Source: an uncultured Gammaproteobacteria bacterium (GTDB taxonomy: Bacteria; Pseudomonadota; Gammaproteobacteria; Pseudomonadales; Azotimanducaceae). Taken from it: a DNA stretch of 46,243 nt. The stretch is from contig CAJWQG010000027.1 of NCBI GenBank assembly GCA_913045175.1, positions 1-46,243 on the forward strand, read 5' to 3'. This document shows positions 9,308-17,628 of the stretch, piece by piece (the stretch's first letter is position 1; each line of letters starts with the position of its first letter). A program made the translations under genes and the position numbers. The notes below the pieces were generated by a model. The model had not been told where the DNA came from and searched no databases. It worked only from the letters and a program-made list of their open reading frames with translations.

Positions 9308-9375
9308 GGTGATCGTATTTTGTGGTCAAAAGTTACCTTAACAAGTATGTATATGGCTTACTACACTAGAAAACT

Positions 9376-10116
9376 CTATAGAACCTTCTCTTCAATGGTG
9401 ATTACTACATCGTCCGGATTTGTACCTTCCGGAACTGGAAGGTCAGCCAGTGTCAGCAACCTTGCATTAAATCTTAATTCCACCCAGCCATCTTGCTGCA
9501 GATAGATAGATAAGACCGGTAAACGCACATTGTTAACGAAAAGGGTTAATTTACTGTCATTCATGCTTAGCTCCCCATCCAGCGGTGGGAGGTTTACTGA
9601 CTGGCTACCGTTTTCTGCCTGATAGAGAACATTCCCGCCGGTCCAGTAGATCTTCCCGTGGACGTACGAGAACCAGTTGTGATCCACAGTGACGGTGAGA
9701 TCGTTTAATTCGAGTGAACCCGAGAAACGCAAACCATATCGGGAACTCACGTGGTTTATATAATCGCTTCCGATAGATCCATTTACTTCGGTGATCTCGC
9801 CGTCCTTTCCATCGGTCACCAGGTTTCCCGATAATCGGTGACCTAACCCAACGACGTCCAGTGTGAGATCTGCTGTTCTGCTAAGCAGGGGCAGTGGTGC
9901 GAGCGACCAGTTTAGCCCTGATCCCGGAAAGTCACGGTATTGGATGTCAGCGGATCCGCGCCAAATAGTACCGCCAACGCGAAAGATGCTCGTGTCCAGC
10001 AGTCTGGCAACATCTCTCTCGACGAATCTATATGCGATACCAGCAGGCGCGTAGAGTGCGAGGAACACTGCAAAGCTGAGTAGTGCGGTTATTCCGTAGA
10101 GCAGAAACTTTCTCAT
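9376..10116 (-). CDS. gspN: Type II secretion system protein GspN
   Basis: GspN is an accessory T2SS protein with one N-terminal inner-membrane anchor and a periplasmic beta-rich domain; its exact role is poorly defined and it is absent from some systems. The 246 residues begin with a hydrophobic segment (about 6-30), followed by the family segment GGTIWRGSADI and a Gly/Leu-rich periplasmic part. The ATG overlaps the stop of the preceding small gene (ATGA), and gspC follows 68 bases later. The order gspN-gspC-gspD supports the call more than sequence alone, since GspN is poorly conserved. Confidence 0.85.
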   Translation of the reverse strand: MRKFLLYGITALLSFAVFLALYAPAGIAYRFVERDVARLLDTSIFRVGGTIWRGSADIQYRDFPGSGLNWSLAPLPLLSRTADLTLDVVGLGHRLSGNLVTDGKDGEITEVNGSIGSDYINHVSSRYGLRFSGSLELNDLTVTVDHNWFSYVHGKIYWTGGNVLYQAENGSQSVNLPPLDGELSMNDSKLTLFVNNVRLPVLSIYLQQDGWVELRFNARLLTLADLPVPEGTNPDDVVITIEEKVL

Positions 10117-10466
10117 TCCCAGACAACCTTGGTTTCACCTTGCTGATTGATTTTCAGCCAGCCACCTTCCTCGTTCTCCCATGAGCCCGTGCTGCATCGT
10201 GCTTCTTTGTTGAGGAACTTGTGTGCGTCTCGTGCACAGTCAATATCCGTTGGCCAGGGGGTATGGTTAGATTTGAACCAGACGGAGGTATAACCACCTT
10301 TTGCGGCATCGGGCACGATGAGACATGCTGTTTTTTCTGTTCCGCGAGTAAGCGTAACCGTTTGTTTTCCCGATTCTATGTCGAAGTGGCTCCGTAGCCA
10401 TTCCAGGATTGAATTTTCGGCTACATCCTTAATGTAGATTTCGATGTCAGGAAATGCTTCTGACAT
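10113..10466 (-). CDS. Conserved-looking hypothetical protein between dapE and gspN
   Basis: I do not recognise a family. The 117 residues are soluble and acidic, with no signal peptide or membrane segment, and hold Trp-rich stretches and three Cys (in TACLI, DCARD and ARCST). The start is well supported: GGAGG lies 5 bases before the ATG and overlaps the dapE stop. Its stop overlaps the gspN start (ATGA), so it is translated as part of the dapE-gspN run. Position alone does not say whether it serves lysine synthesis or secretion. Confidence 0.8.
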   Translation of the reverse strand: MSEAFPDIEIYIKDVAENSILEWLRSHFDIESGKQTVTLTRGTEKTACLIVPDAAKGGYTSVWFKSNHTPWPTDIDCARDAHKFLNKEARCSTGSWENEEGGWLKINQQGETKVVWE

Positions 10467-10475
10467 GGGTCCTCC

Positions 10476-11630
10476 CTATTTTGCGAGAAGACGCTCGAGC
10501 AGCGCGGTGTAGACATGAGAGAGCTGCAGCAGATCGTCTGTCGCGACACACTCGTTCACCTTGTGAATAGTCGCGTTGCTGGGGCCGAGTTCAACGACCT
10601 GAGTCCCTGTAGGCGCTATAAATCGACCGTCTGATGTCCCACCCGAGGTGGAAAGTTCGGTTTCTATGCCAAGAACATCCTGGATGCTTGCCTGGGTGGC
10701 GGGTATGAGTTCTCCCCCCTGGGTGATGAATGGTCTTCCTGATAGATGCCAGTCAACTTCGAAGTTGAGCTCGTGTTTATCCAGAATAGCGAGCGTGCGT
10801 TGGACCAGTACGTCGTCAGTGGTTTCCGAGGAGTAGCGAAAGTTAAACAGAACTTCTAATTCGCTGGGGATGACGTTGTTAGCGCCCGTTCCACCATGAA
10901 TGTTGGAGATCTGCATGCTAGTTGGCGGAAAAAACTCATTTCCCTCATCCCAGGTTTCATCAACTAGCTCCTGCAATGCAGCCATGGCGCGATGGATTGG
11001 ATTTATCGCATCGTCAGGATAAGCGACATGGCCCTGCAAGCCGATTACCCTCAGCTTGCCGCTTAGTGAGCCTCGTCTGCCTACCCGTATTACATCTCCT
11101 ACCTGTTCTTTACTGGATGGTTCGCCAACGACGCACCAGTCGATGTGTGTGCCTCGGTTGCTGAGTTCTTCCATGACTTTGACGGTACCGTTAACTGCTT
11201 CAGCCTCTTCGTCACTGGTTATTAACAGGGCAATGGTGCCTTTATAGGCGGGTTGATTACCTAGAAATCGCTTGATGCCCGTGATCATCGCCGCCAGGCT
11301 TCCTTTCATATCGGAGGCGCCCCGACCGTAGAGAACGCCATCGACCAGGGTAGGAACGAATGGGTCCGTCTCCCATTCGCTTGCTGGTCCTGGGGGAACC
11401 ACATCGGTATGTCCGGCAAAAGCCAGCAATGGTGAAGCTTCTGTCCCTGGTCTGGTGGCCCAGATGTTAGAAACATCGCCAAAGGGCAGGTGCTCGATTT
11501 CGAATCCCATTTCCTCCAAATGTGAAGCGAGGAGTTGCTGACAGCCGTCGTCGTCAGGAGAGACCGAGTGTCTCGCGATCAATTCCTCGGTCAGGGATAA
11601 CGTGAGGCTGTCTAGATCTGAAATGGCCAT
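10476..11630 (-). CDS. dapE: Succinyl-diaminopimelate desuccinylase DapE
   Basis: DapE removes succinate from N-succinyl-LL-diaminopimelate in the lysine/peptidoglycan pathway; it is a di-zinc M20-family enzyme in the cytoplasm. The 384 residues are typical (375-385). Metal and catalytic residues are visible: AGHTDVVP (His74, Asp76), GRGASDMKG (Asp107), the Glu pair 141-142 (TSDEEA), the GEPSS motif and a late His in the GPSNATIHKVNE segment. The ATG at 11630 has GAGGAA immediately upstream. It lies downstream of dapC and dapD on the same strand, separated from dapD by a 207-base gap filled with repeat-element pieces. Confidence 0.96.
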   Translation of the reverse strand: MAISDLDSLTLSLTEELIARHSVSPDDDGCQQLLASHLEEMGFEIEHLPFGDVSNIWATRPGTEASPLLAFAGHTDVVPPGPASEWETDPFVPTLVDGVLYGRGASDMKGSLAAMITGIKRFLGNQPAYKGTIALLITSDEEAEAVNGTVKVMEELSNRGTHIDWCVVGEPSSKEQVGDVIRVGRRGSLSGKLRVIGLQGHVAYPDDAINPIHRAMAALQELVDETWDEGNEFFPPTSMQISNIHGGTGANNVIPSELEVLFNFRYSSETTDDVLVQRTLAILDKHELNFEVDWHLSGRPFITQGGELIPATQASIQDVLGIETELSTSGGTSDGRFIAPTGTQVVELGPSNATIHKVNECVATDDLLQLSHVYTALLERLLAK

Positions 11631-11643
11631 TTCCTCGATAAAA

Positions 11644-11727
11644 TTCTGTGGTCAGAAATTAGTTATTGTTTGCAGTTAAACTCAACATCTTGCCTCTAGT
11701 TTCTGTAGAAACTAGTTATTTCTTGCC
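11644..11727 (-). repeat. Nested partial copies of the 114-bp dispersed repeat (right-end, left-end, right-end fragments)
   Basis: On the plus strand, 11644-11666 resembles the right end of the full element (TGTGGTCAGAAATTAGTTA). Bases 11679-11705 match its left end (AAACTCAACATC, then TGCCTCTAGTTTCT), and 11708-11720 match its right end again (AGAAACTAGTTATT). The middle of the element is missing here, so this looks like an internally deleted copy next to a lone right end. The sequence lies upstream of dapE and just beyond the full copy at 11728-11841. It may form RNA hairpins through CTAGTTTCT pairing with AGAAACTAG. Confidence 0.7.
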
Positions 11728-11841
11728 CGGAAACTCGACATCGTGCCTCTAGTTTCTTTGAAGGTAATTATTTTCTTCACAATTTCCTTTGGAATGTTGC
11801 TTCTCTCCGCTCAGAATCAGGACTTTGTGGACAGAAACTAG
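11728..11841 (-). repeat. 114-bp dispersed intergenic repeat, copy A (after dapD)
   Basis: This stretch aligns without gaps to 32076-32189 with 17 mismatches in 114 bases, about 85% identity. Both copies begin CGGAAACTC and end AACTAG on the plus strand. Read in the direction of the upstream gene, the element starts with the TAG stop codon of dapD and ends near an inverted copy of its own first bases (CTAGTTTCT versus AGAAACTAG), which suggests a small non-coding mobile or structured element. A central TTCC/GGAA hairpin is possible. It carries no ORF. I do not recognise the family. Confidence 0.85.
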
Positions 11842-12842
11842 TTATTCGCGTGTAGTGTCTCGTTAAGTTTAATCGCCTTTTTGTTGGTGCGACATTCGAC
11901 GATACCGGTCTGTGAATTTCGAATGAACAGCATGTCTGATTGACCGGCAAGTTCCCGGGCCTTTACGACCTTGACGAAGTTCTTGTCTTCATCAAGCACC
12001 TGTACGACGGTTCCCGGTGTTATGTAGAGGCCTGCTTCGATAGTACAGCGATCTCCCAGAGGAATGCCGGTGCCGGCGTTGGCGCTAATCAGGCAGTCTT
12101 TACCGATAGTAATGACAGTATTGCCACCACCAGAGAGTGTACCAGCAGTACTCGCACTGCCGCCAAGGTCAGTGCCCGATTCCATGGTTACCCCTTGAGA
12201 GACACGCCCCTCAACCATATTGGGTCCGATCGTGCCCGCGTTGAAATTTACAAACCCTTCGTGCATTACGGTGGTGCCTTCTCCGAGGTAAGCCCCGAGT
12301 CGGACCCTTGCGGTGTGAGCAATTCGAACACCAGAAGGTACGACGTAGTTGGTCATCTTCGGAAACTTGTCGACAGAAGCTACCTCAAGAACGCGGCCGG
12401 ACTTTCGCGCTTCAGTCTGTAGCCCGGTAAGTTCTTCCAGGTCGATAGCACCAATCTCAGTCCATGCAACATTGGGTAACAGACCAAATAGATCGTCGAG
12501 ATTTATCTCGTTCGGTTTTACGAACCGGTGAGAAAGCAAATGGAGCTTGAGATAAGCCTCAGGCGTTGATGTAGGTGCACTATCTGATTCGAGCAGGGTC
12601 ACCACAACAGGTCGGTCTGATTCCTTGAGTGACTCGAGCAGGTCCAGGTTCACTGCATCGATGAGTTGATCGATGGTCTTGTCGTCCAGTTCAATCGCGG
12701 TATTTCCACCGGAGTAAATGATTACGCCGGAGATCCCCGATACCAGTGCTTCATCAGGTTTAAACAGCGGCTGCGGATAATACACCTCCAACCATTCACC
12801 TTTAGAATTTTTAGTGCCGATACCGAAAGCTAAGCTAAACAT
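11838..12842 (-). CDS. dapD: Tetrahydrodipicolinate N-succinyltransferase DapD
   Basis: DapD succinylates 2,3,4,5-tetrahydrodipicolinate, the step before DapC. The 334-residue form with an N-terminal domain starting MFSLAFGIGTKN is the long Pseudomonas-type enzyme (about 344 aa), not the 274-residue enterobacterial form. The C-terminal half (about 160-310) shows the left-handed beta-helix pattern, with GEGTTVMHEGFVNFNAG and GGSASTAGTLSGGG. AAGGACGG lies at good spacing before the ATG. The final codons and stop (Asn-Asn-TAG) fall within the repeat element that follows, so the original C-terminal end may have been altered. Confidence 0.95.
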   Translation of the reverse strand: MFSLAFGIGTKNSKGEWLEVYYPQPLFKPDEALVSGISGVIIYSGGNTAIELDDKTIDQLIDAVNLDLLESLKESDRPVVVTLLESDSAPTSTPEAYLKLHLLSHRFVKPNEINLDDLFGLLPNVAWTEIGAIDLEELTGLQTEARKSGRVLEVASVDKFPKMTNYVVPSGVRIAHTARVRLGAYLGEGTTVMHEGFVNFNAGTIGPNMVEGRVSQGVTMESGTDLGGSASTAGTLSGGGNTVITIGKDCLISANAGTGIPLGDRCTIEAGLYITPGTVVQVLDEDKNFVKVVKARELAGQSDMLFIRNSQTGIVECRTNKKAIKLNETLHANN

Positions 12843-12895
12843 GATTCCGTCCTTCTAATTCGAGGCGGCATTCTACTACACACTCGGGCCTACGG

Positions 12896-14080
12896 TTATG
12901 CCAGGAATCTTTTTATTCGGTTTGCTGCTTCCACACATTCCTCCAACTCGGCCACCAGTGCCAGGCGTACGCGATTAGCCCCCGGATTAACGCCGTCTAC
13001 CTCTCTGGCCAGGTAACTGCCGGGGACAACTTTGACGTTGGTCTCTGTAAACAGTTGAATAGTGAACTCGCGATCTTCTATTGGTGTTTCGGGCCACAGA
13101 TAGAATCCTGCAGCGGGGCGCTGCATAGGCCAGACGTCTTTGAGTACATTCAGAAAAGCTTCGTACTTCCCGGAATACAGGTCTCGATTCTGTGCGACAT
13201 GGGTTTCCTCTTGCCACGCTTTCGCGCTTAGCCACTGACTTTGTGCAGCCATGGCGGAGCCATGGTAGGTCCGATAGAGCAGGAATTTCTCCATAATCGT
13301 TGCATCGCCACAGACGTAGCCTGATCGTAGCCCGGGCAAGTTGGAACGTTTGGAAAGACTGTTAAATGCAACACAGTTCCGGTAGTCGTCTCGTCCCATG
13401 GCGCTGGCAGATTCCAGCAGGCCGGGAGGGGGTTCGTCTGAGTAAATTTCTGAATAACACTCGTCAGAAACAATCGTGAAGTTATATTCATCAGATTTCT
13501 TAATGACCGCCTGTATTTCTTCAATGCTCATGATCGAGCCGCTGGGGTTGCCTGGAGTACACAGGTACACCATGGAACAGCGCTGCCACTCATCCTCAGT
13601 TACCTTGCTGAAGTCTGGATTAAAGCCGTTATCCTCGTTGCAGGGTATGTACCTTGGGGTGCTGCCGGCGAGAATCGCCGCGCCTTCGTATATCTGATAG
13701 AAGGGGTTTGGCATCATGGTAAGGCTGTCACCATCGATAACTGCCTGGGCGATAGCGAATAATGCTTCCCGTGTGCCATTCACTGGTAATACTTCAGTTT
13801 CCGGGTTAATCGCACGACCTAGCTTGAAGCGCCGGTTAACGAAGTCCGCAATTGCTTCGCGTAATTCGGCAAGACCTTTGGTCGGTGGATAGGTCCCGAA
13901 TCCTTTGGCAATGGTGTTGGGGTTACAGTAGCTCTCTATTAGGAACTCTGGTGCTCGATGCTTCGGTTCGCCCAACGCCAGAGAGATGAATTCCTCGTCG
14001 GTAGTCGGTGTGATATTGGCGAGTAGTTCGTTGAGTCGTTCGAAAGGGTATGGCTGCAGCTGATTCAGTCGCTTGTTCAT
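12896..14080 (-). CDS. dapC: Succinyldiaminopimelate aminotransferase DapC
   Basis: DapC is a PLP-dependent class I/II aminotransferase that converts N-succinyl-2-amino-6-ketopimelate to N-succinyl-LL-diaminopimelate. The 394 residues include TPGNPSG (Asn178), the PLP-ring Asp206 in SDECYSE, the Schiff-base Lys244 in SLSKRSNLPGLRSG and a C-terminal substrate Arg in ANRVRLAL. Other class I aminotransferases look similar; the call rests on the Pseudomonas-like order glnD-dapC and on dapD and dapE following. Its ATG overlaps the glnD stop (ATGA). Confidence 0.9.
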   Translation of the reverse strand: MNKRLNQLQPYPFERLNELLANITPTTDEEFISLALGEPKHRAPEFLIESYCNPNTIAKGFGTYPPTKGLAELREAIADFVNRRFKLGRAINPETEVLPVNGTREALFAIAQAVIDGDSLTMMPNPFYQIYEGAAILAGSTPRYIPCNEDNGFNPDFSKVTEDEWQRCSMVYLCTPGNPSGSIMSIEEIQAVIKKSDEYNFTIVSDECYSEIYSDEPPPGLLESASAMGRDDYRNCVAFNSLSKRSNLPGLRSGYVCGDATIMEKFLLYRTYHGSAMAAQSQWLSAKAWQEETHVAQNRDLYSGKYEAFLNVLKDVWPMQRPAAGFYLWPETPIEDREFTIQLFTETNVKVVPGSYLAREVDGVNPGANRVRLALVAELEECVEAANRIKRFLA

Positions 14081-16752
14081 ACCGCTACCTTTTCTGCATG
14101 TGTATCGAGTTCCTGACAGATTCGGTCGGCCAGCATGCTGCGGGTTGCGTCGTCGTCGATGGGCTTACCATTTTTGCTCATGTGGAAGTGGTCTTCAATT
14201 CTTTCTCCCAGCGTTGTGATGCGGGCGGTGTTTACCGTGATATCCATTTCGACAAATACCTTGGCGAGTAACGCCAGGAGCCCCGGGCGATCTGGCGCCA
14301 CCACGCTGAGGATAGAATGATCCGGTCCTTCGGTGATCGATACTTCGGTTTTTAATACGAACTGCCGAAGGGCACGAGGTGTTCGTCTCGGTGCCGTGTC
14401 TTTGGGTCGCTCTTCCGGATTCAGATATTTGAGCAGCGTAGTACGAATACGTTCCCGTCGAAATGGTTTGTCACCTACAGGAGCGCCATCGGACTCCAGC
14501 ACGGTGAACGTGTCGAAGACCAGGTCAGAGGCAGAACTTGCTATTTTTGCATCCACCACGTCAAGCGCCAGCGCGTCGAGTGCGGAGACGATAGAAGCGA
14601 ATATATGTGGCGTATCTTTCATATAGACAAAGATCTGTGTTGCACCCTCATCGGCGCGTCGACGGCTTGTGATGTCGCGTATGGAAATCAGAGGCCCTTC
14701 CGACAGGTCATGTTTATTGATCGCAGCCGTGTGCCAAACGATATCGGATACGGATTCGTTGATGAAATAATCTTCGTCAACGTTGTTCCAGATCTGCAGC
14801 GTTTGCTCTGGGGTCAGATTGTATTCTTCCAGTCTCTCGATAGCGTGGTCTTTGGTCTGGACAATGTAGTCCTTCCTGTCTACGTAGTTCTCCAATCCTG
14901 AACGTAGCAACTTCCTTGTCTCCATATATAGCTGTCGCATGAGCGATGCGCGCCAGCTGTTCCACAAGGTTGGATTGGTCGCGTTGATGTCTGCAACGGT
15001 AAGGGAGTATAGGTAGTCCAATCGGACCTGATCCTGAACCAGCATGGCAAAATCATGGATGACCTCCGGGTCCTGAATATCTTTGCGTTGCGCAATCGTC
15101 GACATTATCAGGTGGTTTTCTACCAACCAGCAAACGAGATTGGTGTCCCAGGTGCCGAGCCCATGGCGCTCACAGAATTCTTTGGCTATCGAGATGCCCA
15201 ATTCGGAATGATCACCTCCCATGCCCTTGGCGATGTCGTGGTAGAGGCCTGCGATATATAGCAACTCGACTTTTGGTAGCTGGTGATGAATGTGGGCAGC
15301 AATAGGGAACCCTTGCTCCTGGTTTTTGTAGCGAAATCGTCGCATGTTGCGCACAACCTGAAGCGTGTGCGCGTCTACGGTGTAAACATGAAAGAGATCA
15401 AACTGCATCTGGCCGATGACGCGGGCGAACTCCGGCAGGTATGCGCCCAGAATACCGTAGCGCTCCATTCTGCGTAGCTGGGTGAATAGATGGTGCTTGG
15501 ACCGGAGCAGGTCGAGAAATAATCGGGTTACTTCCGGATCATTAAGAAAATCATCGTCGATGAGATCCGCGTGCTTTCGGACCAGGCGGATTGTGGCGGC
15601 ACGTACTCCCTGAATATCGTCTCGATTGCCCATGACAACGAACATTTCTATCAGCGCCGCGGGATGCTCCACGAAAACTGTGTCTCGTATCACCTCCAGA
15701 TAGTTGTTGCGCAACTGGAACCGCTCGTTAATGGGCTCAATTCTAGCGCGGGTTTCTATAATGGCTTCATCGAAATGCCGTAGTAGCAAGCGGTTGGTGT
15801 GATTCACCTCGAGCGCAGTGCGATAGTAATCCTGCATGAACTGCTCGACCGCGAGCTGGTCACCGTCCTGGTAACCGAACATCTGCGCGAGTTTTTGCTG
15901 GTGCTCGAACAGTAATCTGTCGTCTTCACGACCGGCGACCAGATGTAGTCCGAAGCGGATTTTCCACAGAAGGTCTCTGCCTTCCGTGAGCACCTTACTT
16001 TCGGCGTTGGTCAGAAAGTTTTGTTCTACCAGATCGTTGAAATCGACCGTGCCGAACTTACGCTTGGCGATCCACATGACGGTCTGGATATCCCGTAGCC
16101 CGCCAGGCGAGCTTTTAACGTTGGGTTCCAGGCTATATTCGGTGTGCTCGTACTTGGTGTGTCGTTCTTTCTGCTCTGTTGCTTTTGCCCGGTAGAATTT
16201 TTTGGGTGACCAGATCTTCTCAGGGGCGATCTGTTTGGCTACTCGGGATCCAAGTTCATCGTCGCTAAAGAGGGGGCGTGCCTCCATGAGTGCTGTAAGT
16301 ACCGTGACATCGTTTGCTGCCTGGGTACGGCATTCTTTTACCGAGCGGACGCTGTGTCCGACTTCCAGGCCGATATCCCACAGCAGCGTTAGAAAACTTT
16401 GAATGTTGTCTCGATGCAAGTCGTAGTTTGGTCGTTCTAGCAGGATTAGCAGGTCTATGTCGGAGAACGGATGAAGTTCTGCACGTCCATATCCGCCCAC
16501 CGCCAAAAGTGAAATACGGGTTTTTCGCCAGCTCGATAGATTTTCATTCCACTCAAAACGCGACCATGCGGAGCGCATAATAAGATCCATGAATGATGCT
16601 CTGTCTTTTAGCAGTTGGTTAGCAGATACGCCCTCGTGGAATTGACCTTCCAGCTTCGCATGGAAGTCAGCAATCGCTGACTTATATGGAGGTAGTGGTT
16701 GTCGTGCGTTGGATAACTCTTCAAAAAGCGCTTCGGGATTTAGCGAATTCAC
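14077..16752 (-). CDS. glnD: Bifunctional [protein-PII] uridylyltransferase / uridylyl-removing enzyme GlnD
   Basis: GlnD senses glutamine and adds or removes UMP on PII, setting glutamine synthetase and NtrC activity. The protein is about 891 residues, the usual size. Domains in order: nucleotidyltransferase (AVGGYGRAELHPFSDIDLL, about residues 85-105), the GlnD linker, an HD hydrolase domain (LYHDIAKGMGGDHSELG) and two C-terminal ACT domains (VYMKDTPHIFASIV; VVAPDRPGLLALLAKV). I prefer the GTG at 16752 because GAGAAG sits 8 bases upstream; a GTG at 16761 is in frame but lies directly on that site. The start overlaps the map stop. Confidence 0.95.
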   Translation of the reverse strand: MNSLNPEALFEELSNARQPLPPYKSAIADFHAKLEGQFHEGVSANQLLKDRASFMDLIMRSAWSRFEWNENLSSWRKTRISLLAVGGYGRAELHPFSDIDLLILLERPNYDLHRDNIQSFLTLLWDIGLEVGHSVRSVKECRTQAANDVTVLTALMEARPLFSDDELGSRVAKQIAPEKIWSPKKFYRAKATEQKERHTKYEHTEYSLEPNVKSSPGGLRDIQTVMWIAKRKFGTVDFNDLVEQNFLTNAESKVLTEGRDLLWKIRFGLHLVAGREDDRLLFEHQQKLAQMFGYQDGDQLAVEQFMQDYYRTALEVNHTNRLLLRHFDEAIIETRARIEPINERFQLRNNYLEVIRDTVFVEHPAALIEMFVVMGNRDDIQGVRAATIRLVRKHADLIDDDFLNDPEVTRLFLDLLRSKHHLFTQLRRMERYGILGAYLPEFARVIGQMQFDLFHVYTVDAHTLQVVRNMRRFRYKNQEQGFPIAAHIHHQLPKVELLYIAGLYHDIAKGMGGDHSELGISIAKEFCERHGLGTWDTNLVCWLVENHLIMSTIAQRKDIQDPEVIHDFAMLVQDQVRLDYLYSLTVADINATNPTLWNSWRASLMRQLYMETRKLLRSGLENYVDRKDYIVQTKDHAIERLEEYNLTPEQTLQIWNNVDEDYFINESVSDIVWHTAAINKHDLSEGPLISIRDITSRRRADEGATQIFVYMKDTPHIFASIVSALDALALDVVDAKIASSASDLVFDTFTVLESDGAPVGDKPFRRERIRTTLLKYLNPEERPKDTAPRRTPRALRQFVLKTEVSITEGPDHSILSVVAPDRPGLLALLAKVFVEMDITVNTARITTLGERIEDHFHMSKNGKPIDDDATRSMLADRICQELDTHAEKVAV

Positions 16753-17534
16753 TAGGTGCACTTCTCGATCGTGTCATCGCTGCGATGCGTCAGGATCTCG
16801 TATCCGGTGTCGGTAACAAGAATCGTGTGTTCCCATTGGGCGGTAAGCTTGTGGTCTTTGGTTACCACCGTCCATTCATCAGGCAGTACCTTCACGTCTC
16901 TTTTACCGACGTTGATCATTGGTTCGATCGTGAAAGTCATACCGGGCTCAAGCGCCATGCCGGTACCCGGATTTCCATAGTGCAGTACCTGTGGATCATC
17001 GTGGAAGATACGGCCAATTCCATGGCCACAGTATTCTCGAACGACTGAATAATGATGTTTCTCGGCATGAGTCTGAATGGCATGACCAATATCGCCCAGG
17101 TGAGAGCCTGGTTTTACCGTGCTGATTCCTCGATACAGACAGTCCTGGCAGATCCGTACCAACCGCTCGGCCATAACAGATGGTTTTCCAACAACAAACG
17201 TTTTGCTGGTATCGCCGTGGAATCCATCTTTGATGGGGGTAACATCGATGTTCACGATATCGCCGTTTTTGAGGACCTTGTCGTCCGACGGGATGCCGTG
17301 GCACACCACATGATTAACCGAAGTGCAGATCGATTTGGGGAATCCGCGATAATTAAGTGGCGCAGGAATGGCGTCTTGCTCATTTATCGTGAATTCATGG
17401 CAGATTCGATCCAGCTCACCGGTAGTGACGCCTGGAACGATGTAGGGCTCAATCATTTCGATCTGCGCTGCTGCCAGGGCGCCGGCGGCACGCATTTTTT
17501 CTATATCTTCCAGTGATTTAAGTTCGATTGGCAT
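16752..17534 (-). CDS. map: Type I methionine aminopeptidase
   Basis: Map removes the initiator Met from nascent proteins. The 260 residues are typical (about 264). The five metal ligands of the M24A family are visible: the Asp pair in NIDVTPIKDGFHGD, His in CGHGIGRIFH, Glu in FTIEPM and Glu in WEHTIL. The ATG at 17534 has only a weak AGTAAGAA upstream. It is divergent from rpsB, as in other gammaproteobacteria, and leads the minus-strand run map-glnD-dapC. Its predicted leader carries three 21-bp repeats. Confidence 0.96.
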   Translation of the reverse strand: MPIELKSLEDIEKMRAAGALAAAQIEMIEPYIVPGVTTGELDRICHEFTINEQDAIPAPLNYRGFPKSICTSVNHVVCHGIPSDDKVLKNGDIVNIDVTPIKDGFHGDTSKTFVVGKPSVMAERLVRICQDCLYRGISTVKPGSHLGDIGHAIQTHAEKHHYSVVREYCGHGIGRIFHDDPQVLHYGNPGTGMALEPGMTFTIEPMINVGKRDVKVLPDEWTVVTKDHKLTAQWEHTILVTDTGYEILTHRSDDTIEKCT

Positions 17535-17564
17535 GGGTTCTTACTGTCGTTTTTTATACGCCCC

Positions 17565-17627
17565 CGCTGAGGGCTCTTCACACTCAGCTGAAGGCTCTAG
17601 GCCCTGCGCTGAAGGCTCTGCGGCGGA
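17565..17627. repeat. Three tandem 21-bp repeats between map and rpsB
   Basis: A 13-base core (CGCTGAAGGCTCT, with one or two changes) starts at 17565, 17586 and 17607, exactly 21 bases apart; the 8 bases between cores are not conserved. The spacing equals two DNA helical turns, so the cores face the same side. They lie downstream of the predicted map start site and about 30 bases upstream of the rpsB -35 box. They may be protein-binding sites or repeated RNA structure in the map leader. Confidence 0.85.
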
Positions 17628-17628
17628 C

